Part shown: positions 1-10,820 of the stretch, piece by piece | How positions within the stretch are numbered: the first letter of the stretch is position 1 | Layout: every line of letters begins with the position of its first letter | Assembly: GCA_039619475.1 (NCBI GenBank) | Contig: CM077115.1 | Location: forward strand, 182,930,106 to 182,994,105 | Direction: 5' to 3' | Origin: Icerya purchasi | Lineage: Eukaryota > Arthropoda > Insecta > Hemiptera > Monophlebidae | Length of the DNA stretch: 64,000 bases | The notes under the pieces: model-generated | The model's database searches: none | What the model was told of the DNA's origin: nothing | Seen by the model: only the letters and a program-made list of their open reading frames with translations | Made by a program: the position numbers and the translations under genes

Positions 1-2226
1 GACGCGCACTTACATAAAGGAGGTACGTGTTATTCTCTATATTGCGTATTATAATTTCATCGGCAAGAATTGAAATCAGGAATCTGACGACACTTATGGA
101 TACACAATTAGCGGAGAAGTTTCGAATACAGTGCGGTGCAACTGACGTTTAACTTTTCAAAATTTCTAAACGCTGGACACATTTTTGAAATAATTTTTCG
201 GCGTTTCTCTGCAAAATGTGTGATACATTACAACGGAGAAAACGGCGAAACAATTTACTCGGTCAGCGAGGTAATTCGACGTAGTCATCGGTCTAGTTTT
301 AAATATCCCGCCTAAATTACAATTATAGCGTGCAATTTTAACATCCTTTTTATAACGTTCAACCTCGTGACTACCTATCCAGTCACATAGAAAAAAATAA
401 TTCCAGCCAATAACGCTCTAAACAAATAATAGTAATTCTCGGAACCACACAAATCATAGTGTACACGGGACACGCCTATTTTAACGATGCGTTCTCGACA
501 GATTAATCATCATTAATTACGTACACGCTATTTACATACGTGATAGAGGCGGCGGTTTAATAGAAAACAGTTTAGATAGGAGATATCTGTGTGGTCTTCG
601 GAAAAACAATAAATACTTCAACGATGATAATAAAGGTCGGCGGCGGCGGCGGCGGCGGCGGGTACTGTTATTCGGCCGTCGGATAAATAAGTAATCCGTC
701 ATTTACGAAAAGAATAGCCTAGATTAAAATTACCTTTACGATTATCAGGCACCTTTTTTCGTTCACCAGCAGCACCTATTTCCATTCTTTACCTGAGAAA
801 ATGTAAGAAAACAATAAAGTAAACAATAGAGTTAAGTAAGTCCGAAAAGGTTAATTTTTTGTTCCATCTACTCCGCCTGCTAACGGTTGCTATTATTAGA
901 GAAGTCGTATGTGTTCCCTTTTCGTGCATTCCCAGGATTGTCTCCTAATCGCTGCTATTTTACACATCTCGAGAAGAAAATACTAGCTAGTTTTTTTAAC
1001 CATTTTTATAATTCTACCTGCTGTTCCCGTGTGTATTCCTCTAGTTCTTCGCGTGGCTAAGCTTTTTTTTTCACTCCTCCTTTTTCTTTTGTTTCCTTTT
1101 TTCTTCAAATCAACCAATCTACAGAATGTTTTGCAATTTAAAAAGTAAAATTGGCACAGGGTATAATTGGAAAAAAGGATGCAAAAATCATACATTCCGA
1201 TGTTACTTTTCAATAAGCCAGCTACCGTAGCGTTAAATTAGTTAATTTTGTTTCGTCGAGTATTTCGCTGCCGTACATAATAATAACTTGTTAAAAATTT
1301 CACTTATATTGCAGTGTATAAAGTTCATAGTTAACGCGCTGGAAAAAAAAAAAAAAGCACTTCTCAATAAGATCAAATAACACTTTCTCGTTATTTAGTC
1401 ACGGCGTATTCATATAATCTTACTATATTATTGCCATATATAAACGGACTTTTCAAAATCTCGGCCGTGATATAATTCCATTCTTCAGTGCGTTCTCAGA
1501 GCTTTTCAGTTTTTTCAGTTCAATTTAAGGCTAAAACCTTCTTCGTCCAATTCTCTAAATACGGTCTCCATTTCTTACGTATCGATTGGCGCGAATTCCT
1601 TCCAAGCATGAATTATCTATATATGAGATTGCAGATCGAGGAACTGGGGCTGGTAATTTCCTGCGACAATATAATTTTTGGTCGTTAGTCCAGATTTAAC
1701 TTCTATTACATATATATATATATATATATGTATTGAGACACCCGAATGAGATCTCTTTGTTCTCATCAAATCGCTTCTTACCCACCGTGAACTTTATAAT
1801 CTCTGACGAATTGGCAATGCCTTAACTTTATTTCTCTTTGCCATCCGAACCGCTGCAAAAGTCTACTTCAGTCATTTCGTAGCTTCTTACGCGCTGGATT
1901 TTCAAAAAGTTCTCTCATTAAACTTACTTGTCGCATTGATCTCTTCAACACCACTCTGTCCTTTCCGCTCTCCGAAAATGCCATTTTTAATCCTAGATCT
2001 CTTTGAATATCTGGCCTTTTTCGTTTTTGTAATGATATACAGCTCTACCTGTTCTTTGCTTCTGCTGCATTTGAATTTGCTTTACCCCTTCTCCTATGTT
2101 TATCTGCTAAAAATCGGAGATACATATTATTAAATTAAAAATCGAAATAAATATTTTCGGCTCTGCAAACGAAAGCGTTTGGAATATAGTCTTTCAAAAC
2201 AAATTTAATTTCCCTAACACGAATAC
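1..2226. other. AT-rich spacer without recognisable gene
   Basis: No open reading frame here has a recognisable domain; the longest are under 80 codons and low in complexity. The stretch holds a (CGG)8 tract at 638-661, a short TA run near 1711-1729 and poly-A/T tracts. I see no RNA gene or transposon end. It could be intron or intergenic DNA. Confidence 0.6.
638..661. repeat. (CGG)8 trinucleotide microsatellite
   Basis: Eight uninterrupted CGG units stand in otherwise AT-rich DNA. Such tracts are length-polymorphic and can lie in 5' untranslated or regulatory DNA in animals, but nothing nearby shows a promoter or exon. Confidence 0.9.
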
Positions 2227-2229
2227 GTT

Positions 2230-2317
<88 letters not shown>

Positions 2318-2318
2318 A
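2230..2318. repeat. (TA)n microsatellite
   Basis: About 90 bases of nearly pure TA dinucleotide with a few interrupting G or AA steps. Similar tracts occur near 6090-6210, 9978-10000, 30966-30990, 31935-32004, 34023-34066 and 36390-36426, so TA expansion is general in this genome. Confidence 0.95.
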
Positions 2319-2974
2319 ATTGTGTGTAACGCGAAATTAAATCAAATGCAATTGCCTAGATAAAAACTGTACTTGAAGTGATTTTAAATTTAATTTTCAT
2401 TTTTTTTGATGGTTGTTTTTTTTAACTTTTCAAACCGGTTTGTGTATTTGATTAATGCTTGATAAAAAAAGTTGAACTCTCAAAGGCAACATTTATGTTA
2501 AAAATAAAAAAAACAAAACAAACTATTTTGTTGTTTATTTAAAATTATAAAATACGGGTTCGTGAATGGCTCCTAATTGTTGAGCGTTATTTTTTTAGAT
2601 TATTCTCTTTTTTTAAATAAATGCTGAGTAATTAAGTTCATATTATTCGACATGTTTTACGTCTTATAATTGTTAAAAGAACAATGAAACAAGTGTTTCT
2701 CTTTTTTTAATTTGAAGCATAACTGTGCATCTAAGACAATTACTCTTAGAATTGTTATTCTTAAACAGAGAATTATTATCGACTTCGAAAACAAAGAAAG
2801 TTACACGTGTTTGTGGCGTATTTTTTTTTTTTTGTTTTTTTTCATACATTTGTTTGCGCATAATTTGTGCGTAATGTGAACCGATTTCATTAATACCAAA
2901 AGTAAGTACCGATGAATGTTGGTGAATAAAAATACCCAGTAGTTATCAAATAATACGAAAAAGCGTGGTCTCTT
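2319..2974. other. AT-rich spacer
   Basis: No gene or element end recognised. The stretch is rich in A and T homopolymers, and two short minus-strand frames over 2673-3031 are low-complexity translations of these. Confidence 0.5.
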
Positions 2975-3120
2975 TAGAAAAATTTTTAGTGATACAACAA
3001 ACGCCATTGACACTTGAAGTATTATCAGCATTATTCATGGAAACGTAAATTGGAAAAAAAAAAAAAGTAATTTTTAATACAGCCGAGTAAAAAATTAAAA
3101 TATTATCAGATTTAATCTAT
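2975..3120. repeat. Dispersed repeat R, copy 1
   Basis: The stretch contains a GGAAACGTAAATTGG-like segment followed by AATTAAAATATTATCA, the same order seen at 32797-32870, 33275-33290 and 61600-61660. The four copies share about 100-250 bp at moderate similarity. This copy ends where the large inverted repeat starts at 3121. Class is unknown: no terminal inverted repeat, coding capacity or target duplication was found. Confidence 0.5.
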
Positions 3121-3954
3121 ATATAAATAGGCAAAGACAAAACAGTTCAGTAACAACTTTTTCTCCTCTGTTTATTAACCGATTTTCTTCTTTTTTTTTT
3201 TTTTCTTTCTTTCTTTAGTAGTTATTGACGATCTTTAGTGTTATCAGTAAAAAAAATTTTAAAACATTCATTTTTTTTTTCTTATTTAAATAAAAAATTA
3301 ATACAAAAATTAAATATTAGATCGCTGTATAGGCTAATAAATTTGTTCTTATTATTAATTTTTCTTAATAATCATCATTATTGGCCTTTTTTCGGTATGT
3401 ACTAAATCTTAAGGTATCATTTAATATCAATAATGAAGGGTTTTTAAATAGTGATTTACCGTTATTGTATATTTCATTCAATTAGAACGGTACTGAAAAC
3501 TGTTTTGTGTATTGTAAGTACATAAAAAGGTGTATGTTCTCAGATCAAGGGCGTCGCCAGCCGATGAGCCACGGAGGGCAAAATGATAGAAAGAGGATAT
3601 GGGTTATAGGAAAAATAATAAAATATGTATAATTTGTAAAGGCTTAATATTTTATTAAACAAGAATAAAGTCTTAATTAAAACATAATTTTCGTGGGTTT
3701 CTGGCAAATTTTTCTACTACATTTATTATAAAACTCTTCCAAATTGTCCATGATTACGAATACTCATCGTGGCCAGTTGATTAAATAGTTTCAAGGCTCG
3801 CTGCCCCCCGCTGGCGACGCCCATGTCTCAGATATACAATGAACGAATGTATAAGAGTGAACATTTTTTTTTTGAAATATGCAAATTCATGTATGTTTTC
3901 CTCGATTTTTTAATAATAATTATGTTAGAATTTCGACCAATGGGCGAACACTAG
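3121..3954. repeat. Left arm of large inverted repeat
   Basis: Reading inward, this arm matches the reverse complement of 4942-5480 along its whole length, from an outer ATATAAATAGGCAAAGACAA motif to an inner GGGCGAACACTAG motif. By eye the arms agree at most positions, with many small indels in poly-A/T. It is longer than its partner because a 280-bp MITE plus an 8-bp target duplication sits inside it; without these it is about 546 bp. The pair could be the long terminal inverted repeats of a non-autonomous DNA transposon of about 2.1 kb, or an inverted local duplication. No flanking target duplication was identified. Confidence 0.8.
3546..3825. mobile_element. hAT-type MITE (non-autonomous DNA transposon)
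   Basis: The 280-bp element has 16-bp terminal inverted repeats, CAAGGGCGTCGCCAGC on the left and the complement of CATGGGCGTCGCCAGC on the right (one mismatch). It is flanked by a perfect 8-bp direct duplication, TCTCAGAT, at 3538-3545 and 3826-3833. An 8-bp duplication with ends beginning CA is the signature of the hAT superfamily. The interior is AT-rich and has no coding capacity, so it would depend on a transposase supplied elsewhere. The matching position in the opposite arm of the surrounding palindrome (near 5050-5072) holds the uninterrupted target with a single TCTCAGAT, proving the boundaries. Confidence 0.93.
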
Positions 3955-4941
3955 TACATAAAAATACAGAAAGTACACCAATTGTTTTGAAATGACGAGC
4001 TCTAAACATACATTCGTGGCGTGTTCGTGAAACGTAATGAATATGTGTGCATCTTGTTGCTACGAAACACGTTTCAGGGTAATTTATGTATTTTTTTTTC
4101 TACGTATTTTAAAAGTCTAATTTATAGAAACGGATAATTATACCACTTTTTTTTTTTCTTTCTTTTTTATCGTGTTTTAAATAAGCTTATTATTATTATG
4201 ATTTTATCAAGTTTATTAACAGAGTTAGTGCATATTATGAACGGTATCGTTTCGAGAGGCAGCCATGCAAATACAGATAGCAATTTATCAGCCGAAGAAT
4301 CTCTGCTGCGCTCCATTGAAATAAGCTATTTTTAAATACAATGTACGCGGTAAACTATTAAAACCTTCGGTAACGCTGACTATAGTCCCGCCGCTGGTTA
4401 AAATGGTGTATATCTTTGCCTCGGCTGAGTGGGACCTCCATAGACGAAATGTTTATATACTCATACGAATTTGAAACTTCCGTGGAAAATAAAACATGTT
4501 TCAGCGAGTAGAAGTATTGAATTATTTTAAAAGAAATCTCGAGAATTTATTGAAATTTGTTTTAAAATTTTAACTTTCCGTAACGAAATATTTCGTATTT
4601 CGAGTGGATAAAACTTTAATTTTCATTACACCGTGATGAAAGGACAACTCTGGTTCGCAAAAAACATTTCACACAACAAGAACCTTCCTATAGTAATTTG
4701 GAAATGAAATGCAAATGCAACAAAAACAAATGTTTAAAAACGTACCAGCGATATTGTATAGCTAACATTAAAAACAACGTTTTCTTCCGACATAGATGAA
4801 CAGCTAACAAACGAATAATACAAATAAAATTGCGTAAAGTGCGCGATCATTTTGAAATTCTCCTAACGCGATCATTTTGAAATTCTCCTAACGCGATCAT
4901 TTTGAAATTCTGATTACGCGCCATTCATGACTTTATTTATG
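3955..4941. other. Core between the palindrome arms
   Basis: About 990 bp of single-copy-looking sequence lies between the two arms. I see no transposase-like frame. It carries a 25-bp tandem repeat at its right edge. Parts around 4260-4440 are less AT-rich than the arms. If the arms are transposon ends, this is the internal region of a non-autonomous element; otherwise it is host DNA caught between inverted duplications. Confidence 0.5.
4842..4916. repeat. 25-bp tandem repeat, 3 copies
   Basis: Three consecutive units of 25 bp, each beginning CGCGATCATTTTGAAATTCT, start at 4842, 4867 and 4892; the third diverges in its last bases. They lie beside the inner end of the right palindrome arm. 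Confidence 0.93.
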
Positions 4942-5480
4942 CTAGTGTTCGCCCACTGATGACCGTACTTATTATTAAAAATTTGTAGAAAATGTATGTA
5001 TGAATTTGGACGTTTCCAAAAAAATTTTTCTACTCTTATACATTCGTTCATTGTATATCTGAGAACATACACACTTTTATATTTACTTACAATCCAAAAA
5101 ACAGTTATCAGTACCGTTATAATTGAATAAAAAATAAATTCAATAAAATATAACAGTAAATCAAAATTTAAAAACCATTAATTTACTGATATTAAATGAC
5201 ACCTTTTTTAAGATCTAGTACACGATAAAAAAGCCGATAATGATGATTATTAAGGAAAATTAATAATGAGAAAAAAATTTATTAGCTATATACCGATCTC
5301 ATTTTTCATTTTTGTATTATTTTTTTATTTAAATAAGGGAAAAAAAGTGACTGTTTCCAAAATTTTTGTACTGATAACATTAAAGATCGTCAATTACTAA
5401 GGAGAAAAAAGAATAAGAAAATCGATTAATAAACAGAAGAGAAAAAGGTACTGAACTATTTTGTCTTTGCCTATTTATAT
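4942..5480. repeat. Right arm of large inverted repeat
   Basis: This is the reverse-complement partner of 3121-3954. It lacks the MITE found in the left arm and shows the intact target as a single 8-bp word (ATCTGAGA on the plus strand, near 5058-5065). The outer end is the complement of the ATATAAATAGGCAAAGACAA motif at 5461-5480. Confidence 0.8.
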
Positions 5481-5499
5481 GTATAAATTATTAATTTTT

Positions 5500-5533
5500 A
5501 GCTAATCATCTATGCCCGAAGAAAACGTTTCTA
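5500..5533 (+). mobile_element. Fragment of hairpin (Penelope-like) repeat
   Basis: The bases read AGCTAATCATC-TATGCCCGAAGAAAACGTTTCTA, close to the arm core of the hairpin elements at 6633-6949 and 10821-11100 (GCTGATGATGGGTTATGCCCGAAAACGTTTCTA). Only this small piece is recognisable, just outside the large palindrome. It is probably a decayed remnant of the same family. Confidence 0.45.
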
Positions 5534-5545
5534 ATATTAGCGTAT

Positions 5546-6176
5546 AATATCGTTTATACATTTTTTAAATTTTTTTCGTTATATTTTTCATTTTATTTTC
5601 CAAATTTTACTATATTTATATTTAACATTTTATTCTATATTGAGCAAATTCGACAATAATTAATTTGGCTAAATATTATCTAATTTTTTTGTATTTATTT
5701 ATTGGATTTAACAAGCTTTCTTTCAGTTGCACTCAATTCAGATTAAAAACTTGCTTGGGTGCGCTTCGAATTTTTCAGCACTTTTTTTATATGGCAAGGG
5801 CTTTGATGTTGTTTATATTTCTGACATATACGTACTAAAACTTATCGTACGTTAACAGCAGTTTTCATTTTAGTCGTTCCGTATTTCGTGTTGCGTTTTC
5901 GTTTTCGTTTTCGTTTTCGTTTCTACCAACATTCTTTTCACTTTGCTTCGATTCATTTTCAAAATAGAATTAAACGCTTCTAACTTCTGCAAGTTTCTTT
6001 TTTTTTTTGACGTGAACGTCTTGAAAATCGCTCCTGAAATGAAATTGTGAAACGAAATCGCGCAACGCGAGACTATTATTTTTCATCGCATATATTTATA
6101 TATATGTATATACTTATATGTATATTTAAATATATTTATATATATATACTTATATATATATATTTATATATATACT

Positions 6177-6207
<31 letters not shown>

Positions 6208-6632
6208 TTACAAACCGATATAGGCGTTTCACGTTAAATCAACGGCCCTGTGCCCCAACACAGCCGCACCTAAATTTTTTTTCATAATTTCCGTCAAATC
6301 TCAATACGACTATTTGCACGAAAATTGTTACATTCGATACTTTAAACGAACCGCTAAGTATAAATCTATTAATTGTTAATTTTTTATTTTAATTTAATTA
6401 ATTAATTAGTAACGTCGTTTTCTTTGCAGAGGATTAATTTTTCGCTGTTCTATAAGTAACAGCGAGGACATTTGAACACGGAATATAAAACATTGCCTCT
6501 AACTCTGCTGGTAGCAGTAAGCCCACGGGTTACAAAAATAGTAAGGAATATCGGATACAGCAAATTTTTTAATGTGTCATTATTGTTTTTGCAGTGATAA
6601 GGTTCGTCGAAGTATAGAGAATAATTCCTTTT
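5546..6632. other. AT-rich spacer with microsatellites
   Basis: The stretch holds a (GTTTTC)n tract at about 5894-5922, a TA-rich block at 6090-6210 and long poly-T runs. No gene recognised. The short minus-strand frame at 6450-6650 runs into the hairpin element and shows no family resemblance. Confidence 0.5.
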
Positions 6633-6949
6633 AAATGTAGGTGAATACATGCCTGTTTGTTATAAACTGTATAATACAAAACCAACCTTAATGACAAACA
6701 AATATAAGGGTAAAAATAATTTATAACAATAAATTAAATAAATACCTTAATTAGTCACGTTTTCGGGCATGATCCATCATCAGCCAGAACTAACTTAATC
6801 AAAACACAAAACACACTTTGATTAAGTTAGTTCTGGCTGATGATGGATTATGCCCGAAAACGTGACTAATTAAGGTATTTATTTAATTTATCGTTATAAA
6901 TTAATTTTTACCCTCATATTTATGTGTTATTAAAGTTGGATTTTATTAT
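6633..6949 (+). mobile_element. Penelope-like hairpin retroelement, copy 1
   Basis: The element is about 317 bp. It starts with an extension of about 36 bp (AATGTAGGTGAATACAT...), then forms a long imperfect palindrome with arms near 6670-6803 and 6816-6949. The flanks carry a near-perfect 12-bp duplication, ATAATTCCTTTT at 6621-6632 and ATAATTGCTTTT at 6950-6961. Both the extension and the arm sequence are shared with the copy at 10821-11100. Inverted terminal units plus a ~34-bp extension and target duplications of about 12 bp are known features of Penelope-like elements; the family assignment is inference, since there is no reverse transcriptase or GIY-YIG domain here. Each arm contains CTGATGA followed by GAAA, the hammerhead core order. 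Confidence 0.6.
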
Positions 6950-6961
6950 ATAATTGCTTTT

Positions 6962-8560
6962 GTTCAGCGAGCACCAAAGAACACCGTGTTCAAAAGGTTG
7001 AGCCATTTCCCTTTTTTCTTTGTATTCTCGATTTTATGAAATTGGCAGTAGGTACTAAAGTCGGAGAGCTCGAGACGCGGAATCTTGTCCCCGCGTCAAT
7101 ACTAACTGCGGATTCCATCTGACCGTAAAAAACATTCGAAACAACCATCGTTCAGCGTCACAGTCCGGAGATGTGAGCCGTTTTGTGTAATACCGCGGAA
7201 ATTACGAGAAGAATATCAGAAAAAATTAATGGATGTTTTTTTTTTTCCTTTTTTAAGAGCCGGATTGCGCTATAAATTTCCGAATTTCCGTTGATACAAA
7301 AACTTTTTTATTCCTGCTACGTGCGAGTTCGGAAATAATCATTAAACCGGACGACGAATTTCAGTTGCGAGGTCACTTAGGCAAAAACTTTAAAAAACCG
7401 CCGATCCGAACGTAATCCGGGCAGCGTAATTTGTCAGCGAGTTCGTTTATGGTAAAAAATATGTAAAAGTAGCCGGCAAATTGTTGTACTCGAAGGAAGA
7501 AAGAGAGAGGAAATTTGTCAAACTTTTGTAGCTGCATCGAAGACCTCTGCACTTTTTTAACTCGCTAAATCGAGTCAGCTATTGACTCGACTGGAGCAGA
7601 GGGTACCAGTTAAAATTCACGCTTTACTGGGCCGATACAATTAAGCGGCTAACTTTTATTAGCCAGCCGTCCTCGTACAATGTAAGAAACAAAGAGGAGC
7701 ACAAAGAGAGCGAGAAAAATTCTAATAATGCCGCGCGCTTCTACGAAATCCGAAGCCCCGCTAATTAATTATTGTCTGGATAAACAACGAAAAGATTGTT
7801 TAAAAAAAAAAAACGGGAAAAAAAGTGTATGTGGTGGTGGGGGGGGAGGATAATGATAATAAAAACAACGATAATAATGATAATAGTAAAAAAGAAATTT
7901 CAGCGTGGCGACGAATAAAATGCGAAAAGTTGAAAGGAAAGATTTTAGTCGGTCGAGCGAGGACGAGATAAACTGGAATTTTATAAAGTCCGGAGAAATA
8001 AAAGCAGAAACATATTTCTGACAGAAAAAGTCATCATGAAAAGGACAATTAACGTACTACTGTAACGTAAGGACAAACAAATAATTATACGGAGAAGAAT
8101 CTCTTTTTCGTCATTTTTTACGGCGTAATTAATTGTAGCGTTAATCATAAATCTGCCCCTCCCCTAGAAAACATTTTAATAATGCTTATGTTGTTGTAAA
8201 GAGCAGCAGTCTCGGACTGTCACGCCAATCTGATACCAACGACGGCATGACAGCTCGATTTATCAAGTCCATCTCATTATTTGTCTTAACTATTTTAAGA
8301 ACTTAATTAAATTAATTAACCAAAAAAAAAAAAAATAAATAAAAAAAAACCCAGAAAAAAATGGTGAAAAAGGATAAATCGTTGAACAAATGTATATTTT
8401 GCGTTTAAACGCGCAACGCATGATAGGGGTGACAGAAAAAAGAAATCAAAAAAAAAAAATATTTTCGCTGTCGTGCAATAATAAACCCAAGTAAAATATT
8501 CTTCATATCGGTTTGCAAAGGATTATTAATTTTTTTTCCAAATTTATGGTTTACAAATGC
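6962..8560. other. Spacer with a GC-richer, low-repeat block
   Basis: From about 7040 to 7780 the DNA is less AT-rich than its surroundings, has few homopolymers, and includes a TAATTAATTATT homeodomain-type word near 7760. No open frame shows a domain. It may be conserved regulatory DNA or simply unique DNA. From 7800 on it returns to poly-A and G-run rich sequence, including a G8 run near 7840. Confidence 0.4.
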
Positions 8561-8565
8561 TTTTA

Positions 8566-8566
<1 letters not shown>

Positions 8567-8611
<45 letters not shown>
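8567..8611. repeat. (TTA)n microsatellite
   Basis: About 15 units of TTA. Read on the minus strand it encodes the asparagine run of a spurious 88-codon frame at 8405-8671, which I do not regard as a gene. Confidence 0.93.
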
Positions 8612-9297
8612 TTCATTATGGTCATGTGTGTTAAGAATAAAATTTAGAAACTTTGTTTCATCTCGCTTCATTCCATTTTGGTTTTTTCTTTTTCTTTTTT
8701 TTTTTTCAGTTTCAATATTATATATTTTATATAAATATAAGATTTGTTTCTAGCACATTATTGGATTTTTTTGTAATAGTAATAATAAATTGATTCGATT
8801 TGATCTATTAGCAAATCTAATCAAATATCAAATATTTTTATTATAGAATTCCACACATGCTCAAAAAAACGCGAGCAGTGAGGTACAATAGATGAGTACG
8901 AGAAGGAAATTTCATAAAAAGAAGGTTTTGCATAAACTTTTAAACTTAAAATTATTAATAATATTTCTTCGGTGCATTTTAAATTAAGTACTTAACTTAT
9001 CAAATTAAAAGAAACAAATTGTACATAAACAAATGAAAATAACGTTGAAAATAATTGTAAAAAGAATAAGCATGCGCAGCTACATATACTAGCCCTTCAT
9101 TGAACTCTCACATTTTACATTTCATATATACATTCAGCCATAAGAATATCCCATATCATATGTAGATTCATATTAAAAGTCACGGAAGTATTCTAAGCTC
9201 ACACACACACACACACACACATCCACATACACTGTAATAAGAAAAGTAAGTTTATTAGACGGGTAATTATTGTCCTTTATATTTATTTTTCATCTAT
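8612..9297. other. Spacer with (AC)n tract
   Basis: AT-rich with no recognisable gene. An (AC)11 microsatellite lies at 9200-9221. Confidence 0.5.
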
Positions 9298-10053
9298 TTC
9301 TAAATTTATTTATTTTTATTTTTATTTATTTATTTATTTACAGAGTACTTGACCACAAGTATAAGGTCAATATTTTACGCCTGTGTTTACGATTATTTAG
9401 TAAAGTTTTTACATCTGCTTGTAATGAGTTATACATAGCAGCTCCGGCATACTTTATTTGAATTCTTACGTGAAATTGAAAGTATTTAAGAATCTGGGCA
9501 TAATAATCTTCAGAAGATCCTGCTGAACCGGGTTTAAAAGCAATCTTAAATTTACTCCTATTTGCAATCACGTTGCAATTTATATATATATATGTATATA
9601 TATATATATACATATATCACACTTAACTTCAGTGACGGAATAAGTGAAGTATTTTTCATAGCGTGATTTATAATTTTCAGAACTGTCTCCTGTAGAATTT
9701 TTAAAGGTTTTAAATGACGTTTGGCAGCAGCCCCTCAGAAAATGATTTCATATGAAATGATCGGTTGATGTAAAGCAAAGTAAAAAATGACAGGGCAGAA
9801 AAAATTGCGATAAATAATAAAATAAAAAATTTAATATCAGCGATAAAAAAAGGGTGCAAACACCAACTCAATTCACTATCAAATTTTATACCTAAATAAT
9901 TAATATCCGATACTGATTGACTGCAGTTTTGAGATTTATACTTTCACTGGGCAAGTAATATTTAAAGCTATAAAATATATATATATATATATATATATAT
10001 TTAACCTTTAATAAATTTACATAATTCATCTAGTACAGTTTAACCAATCAATT
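9298..10053 (-). mobile_element. LINE A, 3' segment (Jockey-like non-LTR retrotransposon)
   Basis: This is the 3' end of a decayed non-LTR retrotransposon whose remainder lies at 13656-14427 and 15259-16437. Minus-strand frames read YLGIKFDSELSW, then a post-RT region with SYEIIF and LKPLKILQETVLKII, and near the end AAMYNSLQADVKTLL, a pattern typical of the C-terminus of Jockey/CR1-group reverse transcriptases. Stops and frame changes break it. The terminal tail is a TAAA-rich run at 9298-9340. The piece ends at 10053, where LINE B begins; AATCAATT is duplicated on both sides of LINE B (10046-10053 and 13656-13663). Confidence 0.7.
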
Positions 10054-10820
10054 CTTCTTCTTCTTCAGGTGCCTTCTCCTCGAAGGAGGTTGACTATCAT
10101 ATGACGAAACTGTTCTCTATTGCTGGCTATCCTTAAGGCTTCTGAAACTTTCCTGATATTCAACCATTCCAGTATATTTTTAATCCAGTCCGTTCTTCTT
10201 CTTCCTCGGCCCCGTTTCCCTTCAATATTTCCTTGAAGGATAGTTTGTAATAGCTCATATTTATTACTTCTAATTATATGTCCTAGGTATTCCAACTTTC
10301 TTCTGTTTAACCAAACTTATCAACTCTCTATCTTTTTTCATTCTGTGCAACACTTCCTTATTGGAAACTTTATCGACCCGTGATATTTTTAATATCCTTC
10401 TGTACAGCCACATTTCAAATGCTTGTAATCTGTTTACGGATGCCACTTTTAGTGTCCAAGTTTCCATCCCGTACATTAGTACCGGAAGCACATAACATTT
10501 AATTATTCTCCATCTGGTTGTTAGCGGCAGCTCCCTATTATACACCAAATTTCGTACTTTCTGGAATGTGCTTCTTGCTGCTTCAATTCCGAGTTTTAAT
10601 GGTGTAGTCAGGGTCCCATTTATCATTAATCCAATATCCTAAGTATTTTATTCTGTTTACCCGTTGTATCAGCTGTGCATTTACTATTATTTCTTTTGAA
10701 GTTGTTATTTCCTTATTATTTATAATCATTATTTTGTCTTTAAAGGTGTTTATTTTGATACCGTATTCTCGGCAACTATCTTTTAGTTTATCCACTAAGT
10801 GTTGCAAGTATTCTATACTT

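Noticed and set aside
8405..8671. 88-codon frame with a poly-asparagine run
   Set aside because: It is the translation of the (TTA)n microsatellite and flanking AT-rich DNA; no domain.
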